Below, piece by piece: positions 1-5,857 of a stretch of DNA of 7,081 bases (positions are counted from its first letter, which is position 1; the number at the start of each line of letters is the position of its first letter). This DNA is from an uncultured Rikenellaceae bacterium (GTDB lineage Bacteria > Bacteroidota > Bacteroidia > Bacteroidales > Rikenellaceae): contig CASDWR010000045.1 in assembly GCA_949284665.1 (NCBI GenBank), positions 1-7,081 on the forward strand, written 5' to 3'. Below the pieces are notes generated by a model. The model made no database searches and was not told the DNA's origin. It saw only the letters and a program-made list of their open reading frames with translations. Both the position numbers and the translations under genes were made by a program.

Positions 1-414
1 AACATGAGGATGCTCTGCGCCTGCATATACCCTTAAATTTTTCAGAAGAGCCACGCCCAGGCGTGTTTTCGGCAACATACCCTTTACGGCGTTCATTACA
101 AGAAATTCGGGCTTCTTACGGAGATACTGCGCAGGGGTTTCCTGACGCTGTCCTCCCGGATAGCCGGTGTGTCTCACATAGACCTTTTCGGTCTTCTTTC
201 TGCCTGTCAGCTTCACTTTTTCGGCGTTGATTACAATGACGTTGTCGCCGCAATCAACGTGTGGAGTGTAGCTCGGCTTGTTTTTGCCTCGCAGGATTTT
301 CGCAACCTGCGATGCAAGACGTCCCAAAACCTCGCCGTTCGCATCGATCAGAACCCACTCTTTCTGAGCCGTCGCTGCATTGACAGAGATTGTTTTGTAG
401 CTTACTGAATCCAC
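1..414 (-). CDS. rplM: 50S ribosomal protein L13 (uL13), 3' end cut by window edge
   Basis: Ribosomal protein L13 is an early-binding protein of the large ribosomal subunit. The 138 visible residues begin VDSVSYKTIS, contain CGDNVIVINAEKV (about 55-67), the family signature GYPGGQR (84-90) and VKGMLPK (110-116), and reach VYAGAEHPH near the left edge. Bacteroidota L13 proteins are about 150 residues and start MD-x-x-SYKTIS, so roughly a dozen C-terminal residues lie outside the window. I chose the GTG at 412-414 because it reproduces that family N-terminus exactly; no ATG gives it. The gene has its own promoter and a leader of about 65 nt with a hairpin. In most bacteria rpsI (S9) follows rplM; that gene would lie beyond position 1 and cannot be seen. 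Identification is very secure; the GTG start is well supported by homology. Confidence 0.96.
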   Translation of the reverse strand, partial: MDSVSYKTISVNAATAQKEWVLIDANGEVLGRLASQVAKILRGKNKPSYTPHVDCGDNVIVINAEKVKLTGRKKTEKVYVRHTGYPGGQRQETPAQYLRKKPEFLVMNAVKGMLPKTRLGVALLKNLRVYAGAEHPHV

Positions 415-478
415 TGTGTGTCTTACGTTTAGTTAATACTGTTAATGATTTGATCCAACACCCATGCTTGAATGGGCC
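415..478 (-). promoter_or_regulatory. rplM 5' leader with 5'-end hairpin
   Basis: This is the predicted untranslated leader of the L13 mRNA, running from the expected transcription start near 478 to the GTG start. Almost at its 5' end it holds a perfect 5-bp stem, CCCAT/ATGGG (461-465 with 472-476), closing a 6-nt loop. The rest is A/T-rich with no Shine-Dalgarno sequence, as is normal in Bacteroidota. Leaders of ribosomal-protein genes often bind their own product to repress translation, and L13 leaders are known in other phyla. That this hairpin is such a site, or only a 5' stabiliser, is inference. Confidence 0.5.
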
Positions 479-512
479 TGCAAAGATAGCGATTTTCGAC
501 GAATAAAAAAAT
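479..512 (-). promoter_or_regulatory. rplM promoter, Bacteroidota type
   Basis: Read on the minus strand, TATCTTTG (488 to 481) matches the Bacteroidota -7 consensus TAnnTTTG and is followed by CAGGC. The expected -33 position (about 508-512) holds only a T-run rather than a clean TTTG. The element lies about 67 nt upstream of the GTG start. A 16-nt block around it (476-491) is identical to the block at the MATE promoter (1772-1787). Confidence 0.75.
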
Positions 513-733
513 TTATTGAAAATCTTTCATTTTCTCTATCGTCTTCTTGTCGGGTTCAGCGGTCGACGCAAACCAGAGAAAAGCAGCGTTTATCGAAACA
601 CATCTTCTTTCACGTACTTTGTTATCGTTCGTTGTTTTCGTCTTTTAGATATGGATGATGAACCGAATCCGAGTGATCCATACCGGGGTTTCACGTCAGG
701 TCTTTCAACGAATATGCTTTACACCCCGCAGAC

Positions 734-767
734 AAAAAAGTGACAGACGCGGAATTGCGTCTGTCAC
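734..767 (-). terminator. Intrinsic terminator of the outer-membrane protein gene
   Basis: A perfect 11-bp stem, GTGACAGACGC (740-750) with GCGTCTGTCAC (757-767), closes a 6-nt loop. On the minus strand it is followed at once by TTTTTT (739 to 734). This is a textbook Rho-independent terminator placed about 93 nt after the stop codon of the upstream minus-strand gene. It isolates rplM, which has its own promoter. The plus-strand side lacks an adjacent T-run, so it is directional. Confidence 0.9.
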
Positions 768-860
768 ACACATAATTTCCCTTTTTTCATTCGGTCTATT
801 TGCCAACTTCGGAAACCCTCCGAGTCTGGTCGGGATACGAAATACTCTTTCCGATCGATG

Positions 861-1304
861 TCAGAAACAGAACTTGACTCCGAAGCCAAAATCGTACGCT
901 CCGAAATAGAAGTCTTTTGCAAAATTGAGATACGGTCTGTAATCGAGCGATACGGCAATAGGTACCGTCGGAATCTTATATTCCAAACCAACTACACCAT
1001 CCGCACCGACACCGAACCAGGAATCGCTTCCGAATCCCAGGTGGGCACCGACACCGTAATAGAATGAGAAGCCGTCGGTTATGACGGGCATTGTCCACTC
1101 ATACAGGCCGGAAAGTCCGACTCCTTTCCCATACCATGTGTTCAACACTCCTTCCCAAGCATTCGTAGCGCTGATATTGTGCTTCACCGTAAGCCCTGAG
1201 GCCATACCGCCTCCACGTACTCCGATTGCCCAATTATAATCCTGCGCCGACAATGTTGCAGCGGAAAACAGCAGACATACTGCCGCAACGATTAACTTTT
1301 TCAT
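861..1304 (-). CDS. Small outer-membrane beta-barrel protein, function unknown
   Basis: A 147-residue secreted protein. A classic type I signal peptide, MKK plus a hydrophobic stretch, ends at LSA-Q, with predicted cleavage after residue 20. The mature part of about 127 residues is rich in Gly and aromatics and alternates in a beta-strand pattern (AIGVRGGG, GVGLSGLYEW, FSFYYGVGAHLGFG, GVVGLEYK, AVSLDYRPYL, FGFGVKFCF). It ends in Phe, as outer-membrane barrels usually do. This resembles the short Bacteroidota barrel proteins of the OMP beta-barrel superfamily, probably with 6-8 strands. A Cys just before the final Phe is unusual. It is a single-gene unit with its own promoter and terminator. 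No ligand or activity can be inferred; a structural or host-interaction role is possible. Confidence 0.85.
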   Translation of the reverse strand: MKKLIVAAVCLLFSAATLSAQDYNWAIGVRGGGMASGLTVKHNISATNAWEGVLNTWYGKGVGLSGLYEWTMPVITDGFSFYYGVGAHLGFGSDSWFGVGADGVVGLEYKIPTVPIAVSLDYRPYLNFAKDFYFGAYDFGFGVKFCF

Positions 1305-1348
1305 TGTTTTTATATAATATTAAAATCAAAAAATCCGGAATTCTCCCG

Positions 1349-1379
1349 CAAAACTAAAAAACAGATCAAAAAAAATCAA
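1349..1379 (-). promoter_or_regulatory. Promoter of the outer-membrane protein gene
   Basis: On the minus strand TTG (1379 to 1377) is separated by 20 nt from TAGTTTTG (1356 to 1349), fitting the Bacteroidota -33/-7 consensus and spacing. It has the best -33 of all promoters in this window. The expected start lies near 1345, giving an A/T-rich leader of about 40 nt that runs into ATAAAAACA just before the ATG. Confidence 0.75.
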
Positions 1380-1626
1380 GCCTTTGCATAAATAAGTGAC
1401 AAAAAACACACTTTTGTACCCGAAATATACCATCCTGTACATGCTGCATACCCCCACCAACAACCATTCAAAGCACAAATTACCGGCAAATTATCCCAAT
1501 ATCCGACAAAAGAATCCGGACACTCCGGGCAAATGGCTGCAAAAGTCGGCAACAGATAAAACGGCCCCCTTTTTCTGCCGATTCGTCGGTTCCCATATCC
1601 ATGTCGTATCCGGGTCCAACGACAAT

Positions 1627-1659
1627 TTTGCACCGGGAAACTTCTCATCTTCCCGCAAA
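1627..1659. repeat. Intergenic inverted repeat (hairpin)
   Basis: TTTGC (1627-1631) and GGGAA (1635-1639), separated by ACC, pair with TTCCC (1650-1654) and GCAAA (1655-1659) across a 10-nt loop. This gives a 10-bp stem with one 3-nt bulge. No T-run follows on either strand, so it is not a simple terminator. A role as RNA structure or protein-binding site is unproven. Confidence 0.5.
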
Positions 1660-1752
1660 CTCCTGTCAAAAACGCCGGATTTCCTTCCCTTGAAACCTTC
1701 AACAAAGAGATGACAAGGCGAGGCTTTCTGCATAGCAAACCTCTTTTCAAGG

Positions 1753-1787
1753 TTCGAATCCCAAATATTTCCGCTATCTTTGCAGGC
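1753..1787 (+). promoter_or_regulatory. MATE-cysM operon promoter
   Basis: TATCTTTG (1775-1782) matches the Bacteroidota -7 element. A poor -33 (TTCG, 1753-1756) lies 18 nt upstream. Transcription should start near 1785-1787, so the leader before the ATG at 1801 is only about 15 nt. The upstream TTG at 1780, which would extend the reading frame, lies inside this promoter and therefore cannot be the start codon. Confidence 0.75.
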
Positions 1788-1800
1788 GAATTTTCACATT

Positions 1801-3120
1801 ATGAATCGAGAAATCCTGCGTCTGGCCATACCGAATATCATATCCAACATTACCATTCCGTTGTTGGGCATGGCGGATGTGGCTATCGCCGGCCACGCCG
1901 GAAGCGATGCCGACATCGGAGCAATCGGCGTAGGAACGACCATATTCAACCTCATTTATTGGAACTGTGCATTCCTCCGCATGGGGACCAGCGGAATAAC
2001 GGCACAGGCATTCGGAGCCAAGAACCACAACGAATGTGCCGACATCCTTATCCGTTCGGTTTTCGTTTCCGTACTGATCGCCGCCCTCCTTCTGTTCCTC
2101 CAACGGCCGATCGGCCGTTTGTCCTTACGCCTGATGCAGTGCAGCGAAACGGTACACCGGCTGGCTGCCGAATATTTTTTCGCAAGAATATGGGCAGCCC
2201 CGGCGTCAGTATCCCTCTTTGCTATACAAGGATGGTTCATCGGTATGCAGGACTCCAAATCGCCCATGCTGGTGGCGATCCTGTCCAATATTGTCAATAT
2301 CATTTTCAGCGTACTCTTCGTCTTTCATTTCGACATGGGAATCGCCGGAGTCGCGTGGGGGACAGTGGTTGCTCAATACACCGGTTTGGTCGCATCGTGG
2401 ATCATCTGGGCCATCAAATATGGAGAATACGCCCGCTATGCCGACTGGCGGCGTAGTATGCGGATAGCTCCCTTGCTGCGTTTTTTCCACATCAACAAAG
2501 ACGTTTTCCTACGCACGGCCTGTATCGTAGCCGCATATACTTTTTTTACATCAGCTTCGTCCCGCTTCGGGGATACCATACTCGCCACCAATACGTTGCT
2601 CATGAACCTGTTTACCCTGTTCTCTTACATGTCGGACGGGATGGCCTACGCCGCCGAATCGCTTTCAGGGCGTTTTGTGGGTGAGCGGAACCCCCAGGCA
2701 TTGAAAAAATGCATACGCCTTCTGATTTTGTGGAGCGGGGGTATTGCCGCATTGTACGTGGGAGTCTATGTCGCAGCCTGGCGTCCCATTCTTTCGCTTT
2801 TCGGCCCGTCGGCCGACATTATAGCATGTGCCGGACACTACATGGGATGGGTCATCTCCGTCCCGTTAATCGCATTCCCGCCTTTTCTGATGGACGGGAT
2901 CATGCTCGGGGCAACCCAAACCAAGATCCTGCGTAATACGGTCTTCATCGCAACACTACTCTATTTCGCTCTCTTTTATCTATTCAAAAATACTTTGGGC
3001 AACAATGCCCTCTGGATTGCGTTTATTGTTTTCGTCGCATCCCGGGGTATTTTGCTCTATTTCGCATCCGACAAACTGAACGTACAAAAATTAATCGGCA
3101 TAGAAAAAGATGGTATATAA
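1801..3120 (+). CDS. MATE family (DinF-like) multidrug/metabolite efflux transporter
   Basis: A 439-residue polytopic inner-membrane protein with about 12 hydrophobic segments, the usual size for MATE cation-coupled antiporters. The N-terminus, LAIPNIISNITIPLLGMADVAIAGH (7-32), is typical of the DinF-like subgroup, and Asp25 in the first membrane segment matches the conserved proton/sodium-coupling position. GTSGITAQAFGAK (62-74) and the second-half counterpart AYAAESLSGRFVG (282-294) show the two-lobed repeat. I start at ATG 1801: the more upstream in-frame TTG overlaps the promoter, and homologues begin MNREILRLAIP. It overlaps the downstream cysteine synthase by 11 nt, which implies co-transcription and translational coupling. 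MATE proteins export drugs, organic cations or metabolites; the substrate here is unknown. The family call is secure. Confidence 0.94.
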   Translation: MNREILRLAIPNIISNITIPLLGMADVAIAGHAGSDADIGAIGVGTTIFNLIYWNCAFLRMGTSGITAQAFGAKNHNECADILIRSVFVSVLIAALLLFLQRPIGRLSLRLMQCSETVHRLAAEYFFARIWAAPASVSLFAIQGWFIGMQDSKSPMLVAILSNIVNIIFSVLFVFHFDMGIAGVAWGTVVAQYTGLVASWIIWAIKYGEYARYADWRRSMRIAPLLRFFHINKDVFLRTACIVAAYTFFTSASSRFGDTILATNTLLMNLFTLFSYMSDGMAYAAESLSGRFVGERNPQALKKCIRLLILWSGGIAALYVGVYVAAWRPILSLFGPSADIIACAGHYMGWVISVPLIAFPPFLMDGIMLGATQTKILRNTVFIATLLYFALFYLFKNTLGNNALWIAFIVFVASRGILLYFASDKLNVQKLIGIEKDGI

Positions 3121-4015
3121 CAACATCCTGGAGACCATCGGGGATACTCCGATGGTCCGCATCAACCGACTCTCTCCCAACCCGAGAGTGAACATATTTG
3201 CAAAATTAGAAGGTTTCAACCCCACGGGCAGCATTAAAGACCGGATTGCAGTTCACATGATCGAAAAGGCCGAAGCGGAAGGCAGATTGACTCCCGGCAA
3301 AACGATCATCGAACCAACCTCCGGAAATACCGGCATCGGATTGGCAGTTACGGGTATTGTCAAAGGGTATCCTGTCGAGATCGTCATGAGTGCGGCCGTT
3401 TCCGTGGAACGCCAAAAAATCATCCGATCCTATGGAGGGAAAGTCATCCTGACTCCCGCAGAAGAGGGAACCGACGGAGCAATCCGCAAAGCTCATCAAC
3501 TGGTAGCTGAAAATCCGGACAAATATTTCATGCCCGACCAATTCACCAATGCCAATAATTACCTCGCCCATTACGAAAAAACCGCCATTGAAATATGGCG
3601 CCAAACCGACGGTCAAATCGATTATCTGGTATGTGCCATAGGGACCTCGGGAACTCTCATGGGAATATCACGTTTTTTGAAGGCAATGAAACCCGACATT
3701 CGGATTGTGTGCGCTCACCCGACGAAAGGTCATTATATACAAGGATTGAAAAACATGGAGGAAGCAATCGTACCCGACATTTACGATCCGACACGGATAG
3801 ACATTCAGGTGATGGTCGAAAGCGAAGAAGCAATCGAAACGGCCCGTCAGATCATTGCAAAAGAGGGTATTTTTGCCGGCATGAGCAGTGGTGCCGCGAT
3901 GCTTGCCGCCATGAAGACGGCCGAGTCGATCGAATCAGGCAATATTGTGGTCGTCTTTCCGGACCGTGCGGAAAAATACCTCAGCACTCCCATGTTCGAC
4001 CGTTTCAGCAAATAG
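3110..4015 (+). CDS. cysM: PLP-dependent cysteine synthase (CysM/CysK family)
   Basis: A 301-residue fold-type II PLP enzyme that makes L-cysteine from O-acetylserine (or a related activated serine) and sulfide in the cytoplasm. Key elements are all present: TGSIKDR with the PLP Lys at 43, the substrate loop TSGNTG (70-75), the glycine-rich phosphate loop GTSGT (178-182), GMSSGA (257-262), and VFPDRAEKYLST (282-293). The Asp at 285 takes the place near the PLP ring nitrogen that CysM-type enzymes fill with Asp and CysK with Ser, so CysM is the better label. There is no CBS regulatory domain, which argues against cystathionine beta-synthase. The start ATG lies within the last codons of the MATE gene. 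Exact sulfur donor and acceptor cannot be read from sequence. Confidence 0.93.
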   Translation: MVYNNILETIGDTPMVRINRLSPNPRVNIFAKLEGFNPTGSIKDRIAVHMIEKAEAEGRLTPGKTIIEPTSGNTGIGLAVTGIVKGYPVEIVMSAAVSVERQKIIRSYGGKVILTPAEEGTDGAIRKAHQLVAENPDKYFMPDQFTNANNYLAHYEKTAIEIWRQTDGQIDYLVCAIGTSGTLMGISRFLKAMKPDIRIVCAHPTKGHYIQGLKNMEEAIVPDIYDPTRIDIQVMVESEEAIETARQIIAKEGIFAGMSSGAAMLAAMKTAESIESGNIVVVFPDRAEKYLSTPMFDRFSK

Positions 4016-4025
4016 ATTCTCTCGG

Positions 4026-4050
4026 GCCGGATGGACCCTCTCCATCCGGC
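4026..4050. terminator. Convergent-junction hairpin after cysM
   Basis: A perfect 10-bp stem, GCCGGATGGA (4026-4035) with TCCATCCGGC (4041-4050), closes a 5-nt loop and begins 11 nt after the cysM stop. No T-run follows on either strand, so classical intrinsic termination is doubtful. It may mark or protect an mRNA 3' end. The arm TCCATCCG recurs at 4077-4084, so the left arm can also pair there. Confidence 0.55.
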
Positions 4051-4084
4051 GACAGGGTACGACATCGCACCCCATATCCATCCG

Positions 4085-4125
4085 TTGCGACGTTCGGTCT
4101 ATTCCCGATAGCCGAAACGTCGCAA
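4085..4125. repeat. Long hairpin spanning the era stop codon
   Basis: TTGCGACGTTCGG (4085-4097) pairs with CCGAAACGTCGCAA (4112-4125), and inside it CTAT (4099-4102) pairs with ATAG (4108-4111) around a 5-nt loop. That is about 17 bp with two single-base bulges (4098 and 4117). The right arm and loop encode the last residues of Era; the stop codon (4101-4099) lies within the inner stem. No T-run follows on the minus strand; on the plus strand a weak TTGAGTTTCTG follows, so it could terminate the cysM transcript. Confidence 0.55.
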
Positions 4126-4980
4126 TTGAGTTTCTGAATTACGCCAGTTATCGTTCACCTTCACGAACAATCGAAGGAAGACCCGTTTACCGAGAAACTG
4201 CTCGAGTTCTTCCCGGGCGGCCGTCCCGACCTTTTTGAGCATCTGTCCGCCATGACCGATCACGATTCCCTTCTGCGACTCCCTTGCCACATAAATCGTC
4301 GCCGATATTTTATCCAGTCCCTCTTCTTCCCGGTACTCGTCGATCGCTATCTCAACACTGTACGGAATCTCCTTGCCGTAATTCAGGAATATCTTTTCCC
4401 GAATGATCTCCGAAGCGAAAAAACGCAACGTTTTATCAGTCAACGTATCCTCGGGATAATATGGTGCACCTTCGGGAAGTGTACGGAGAATCGTATCGAA
4501 AAGCCCGCCGATATTGAACTTGTTGAGTGCCGAAACAGGTACGATCGTCGCTTCAGGCAGACGCCTATGCCATTCATCGACCAAACATTCCAAACTTTCC
4601 TGTGTGGCAAGATCTATTTTATTGATTACCAAAATAATCGGAATCGACGACATCCTTATCTTATCGAGAATCTCCTGCGACGCCTCATCTCCGTGTTCAA
4701 CGGTATCGGTCACGTAAAGAATCACATCCGCATCGCGTAATGCTCCACGGACAAACTGCATCATCGATTCCTGAAGTTTGTAGTTGGGTTTCAGTATTCC
4801 CGGAGTATCCGAATAAACGATCTGAAAATCGTCGCCATTGACGATTCCCATAATTCGATGCCGCGTGGTTTGTGCTTTCGAGGTGATAATCGAAAGGCGC
4901 TCTCCGACCAGTTCGTTCATCAGGGTGGACTTCCCCACATTGGGATTCCCAATAATGTTAACAAAACCCGACTTATACAT
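4099..4980 (-). CDS. era: GTPase Era, 30S ribosome assembly factor
   Basis: A 293-residue two-domain GTPase, the usual Era length. It binds the 3' end of 16S rRNA and checks 30S maturation, acting in the cytoplasm and peripherally at the membrane. GTPase motifs: G1 GNPNVGKS (11-18), the G2 region TTRHR (38-42), G3 DTPG (58-61), G4 NKID (120-123) and G5 SAL (150-152). The C-terminal KH RNA-binding domain carries RESQKGIVIGHGGQ (233-246) with its GHGG loop, and FVKVNDNWR near the end is typical. The ATG at 4980 gives the family N-terminus MYKSGFVNIIG. It follows a lipoprotein gene on the same strand after a 65-bp gap in which I see no convincing promoter, so co-transcription from the divergent promoter near 5800 is likely. 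Its 3' end folds into a strong hairpin. Confidence 0.97.
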   Translation of the reverse strand: MYKSGFVNIIGNPNVGKSTLMNELVGERLSIITSKAQTTRHRIMGIVNGDDFQIVYSDTPGILKPNYKLQESMMQFVRGALRDADVILYVTDTVEHGDEASQEILDKIRMSSIPIILVINKIDLATQESLECLVDEWHRRLPEATIVPVSALNKFNIGGLFDTILRTLPEGAPYYPEDTLTDKTLRFFASEIIREKIFLNYGKEIPYSVEIAIDEYREEEGLDKISATIYVARESQKGIVIGHGGQMLKKVGTAAREELEQFLGKRVFLRLFVKVNDNWRNSETQLRRFGYRE

Positions 4981-5045
4981 AGTTCATGTAGTTATTTGCA
5001 ACGCTTTGCAGAAAAACACGGATTCTTTAATATTCTTCAGGGCAA

Positions 5046-5672
5046 TTACCGATTTTTGTTTATACAATAACGGGGTTCTCCGTTCAATCCGGCTTCCCAG
5101 AGGTCTCCCGTCCGACGGAGAGTCCATCGATCGCTGTTCTCCCACACCTCACCGTTTCCCGGAAGTGAATGACGGGTCAACAAGATCGTCCCTTCGGTCG
5201 GTGTGAACAGCTCCGCAAAAAGCGAATCACGACCCAACACGAGGAATGCTCTTCCCTCTCCGGATATGGCAGGCAACTCGATTCCTTCTTCAAACGGGCG
5301 AATACACGTTTGTCTGGCCTCGCTCCATACGTAACCCGCCGATCCGATGCATCCGTGCTCATCGCGATCACTGCCCACAGGTTGAAGTGGTCCGGATGAG
5401 ATCTCCACTTCGGATACCGGCATGCCGTGCCGATAGGCTCCGTGATAAACGATTTCAGCAATATCGCCTGGAATCAAAGCGGCAAAAACACCACCGTCTA
5501 TACCGGACACGTCAAAAAATAACGTATCACCCTCCGTCGACAAAACGACCAGCTCATCCGGAGACGACATCCCGTACACCGAATAACATGACCGGTGTTC
5601 ACGGTTACACGCCGCCATCAGCAAAATTGCCGAAAGGCACCACACAACAAGACTCTTTTCCCTCACATTCAT
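5046..5672 (-). CDS. Predicted lipoprotein with Cys-SAGY-W-Cys motif, function unknown
   Basis: A 208-residue protein with a lipoprotein signal: charged MNVREK, a hydrophobic stretch, then the lipobox MAAC with the lipidated Cys at 22. The reading frame stays open upstream to 5930, but only the ATG at 5672 puts this signal at the N-terminus, and the extension would cross the promoter. The first mature part (about 35-95) is beta-rich and small-barrel-like (ELVVLSTEGDTLFFDVSG, GDIAEIVYHG). The second (about 105-208) opens with C108-x2-SAGYVW-x6-C123-IRPFE, a motif I recognise from secreted Bacteroidota proteins with no assigned function, and continues with AFLVLGRDSLFAELF and WTLRRTGDLWEAGLNG. 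The two Cys may form a disulfide. It lies upstream of era and may share its transcript; no functional link to Era is evident. Confidence 0.8.
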   Translation of the reverse strand: MNVREKSLVVWCLSAILLMAACNREHRSCYSVYGMSSPDELVVLSTEGDTLFFDVSGIDGGVFAALIPGDIAEIVYHGAYRHGMPVSEVEISSGPLQPVGSDRDEHGCIGSAGYVWSEARQTCIRPFEEGIELPAISGEGRAFLVLGRDSLFAELFTPTEGTILLTRHSLPGNGEVWENSDRWTLRRTGDLWEAGLNGEPRYCINKNR

Positions 5673-5786
5673 AGCCGTACTATTATATCGGACAGGATTT
5701 CCGACAATCAAGGTATTCCCACGCCATTCAAACAGGTGACAGAAGGGAAACCACCAAAAGATGTCTGCAACCGGCTGTCCATTGGA

Positions 5787-5822
5787 TTCGCATGCAAAGA
5801 TAAAAATTATTACCTTTGCGGG
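5787..5822 (+). promoter_or_regulatory. Rightward promoter for obg
   Basis: TACCTTTG (5811-5818) fits the Bacteroidota -7 element, with TTCG (5787-5790) as an imperfect -33 at 20-nt spacing. The predicted start near 5822 gives an A-rich leader of about 36 nt before the ATG at 5858, without a Shine-Dalgarno sequence. It interlocks with the leftward promoter: the two -7 elements are 8 bp apart. Confidence 0.7.
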
Positions 5823-5829
5823 GAACAAA
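5795..5829 (-). promoter_or_regulatory. Leftward promoter for the lipoprotein (and probably era)
   Basis: On the minus strand TATCTTTG (5802 to 5795) fits the Bacteroidota -7 element. A TTTG at 5829-5826 is a possible -33 but with a 23-nt spacer, longer than usual. The leader to the lipoprotein ATG would be about 115 nt. A second, weaker candidate nearer the gene (TTG and TATAATAG, about 5690-5720) lacks the TTTG part of the consensus. Confidence 0.6.
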
Positions 5830-5857
5830 CAAAAGCAAAAAGAGAACCGACACTTCC

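Larger units (their letters stand above)
415..860. other. Intergenic region between rplM and the outer-membrane protein gene
   Basis: This stretch holds the rplM leader and promoter at its left end and the terminator of the outer-membrane protein gene at 734-767. Between about 520 and 730 I see no gene: the open frames there have no recognisable protein sequence and no promoter. A weak inverted repeat CGGGGT/ACCCCG (684-689 with 723-728) sits beside the terminator, with a loop too long to mean much. Confidence 0.6.
1305..1800. other. Gene-poor intergenic stretch with several inverted repeats
   Basis: This region separates two divergent transcription units. Its ends hold the outer-membrane protein promoter and the MATE promoter. 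The middle, about 1380-1770, has long open frames on both strands (for example minus 1750-1376), but their translations are rich in Cys, Trp and Arg and match no family I know, so I do not call a gene. Symmetric elements are present: the palindrome CCGGA-CAC-TCCGG (1516-1528), TCGGCA/TGCCGA flanking about 1546-1582, and a 10-bp hairpin with a 3-nt bulge (1627-1659). An unannotated RNA or operator region is possible. Confidence 0.55.

Noticed and set aside
1376..1750. 124-codon open frame on the minus strand in the gene-poor region
   Set aside because: The translation is rich in Cys, Trp and Arg, matches no family I know, has no good promoter, and overlaps open frames in other registers. Best explained by GC-driven absence of stops.
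1751..1762. GGTTCGAATCCC, a perfect match to a tRNA T-loop, suggesting a tRNA, tmRNA 3' end or attachment site
   Set aside because: The flanks do not form a T-stem (CAAGG against CCCAA). No D-arm or anticodon arm fits upstream, and a distant GAAATAT (1422-1428) that could pair as an acceptor stem lacks the conserved tmRNA 5' sequence. No integrase is nearby. Probably chance within the promoter region.
1780..1800. TTG at 1780 as the MATE start, adding seven residues
   Set aside because: The codon lies inside the -7 promoter element, and homologues start at MNREILRLAIP.
1710..2456. 248-codon plus-strand frame overlapping the MATE gene
   Set aside because: Its His/Arg-rich translation is an out-of-frame shadow of the MATE coding sequence, whose family match is clear.
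5708..5782. 24-codon leader ORF in the lipoprotein 5' leader
   Set aside because: No codon bias toward a regulatory amino acid, no attenuator hairpin after it, and such short frames arise often by chance.
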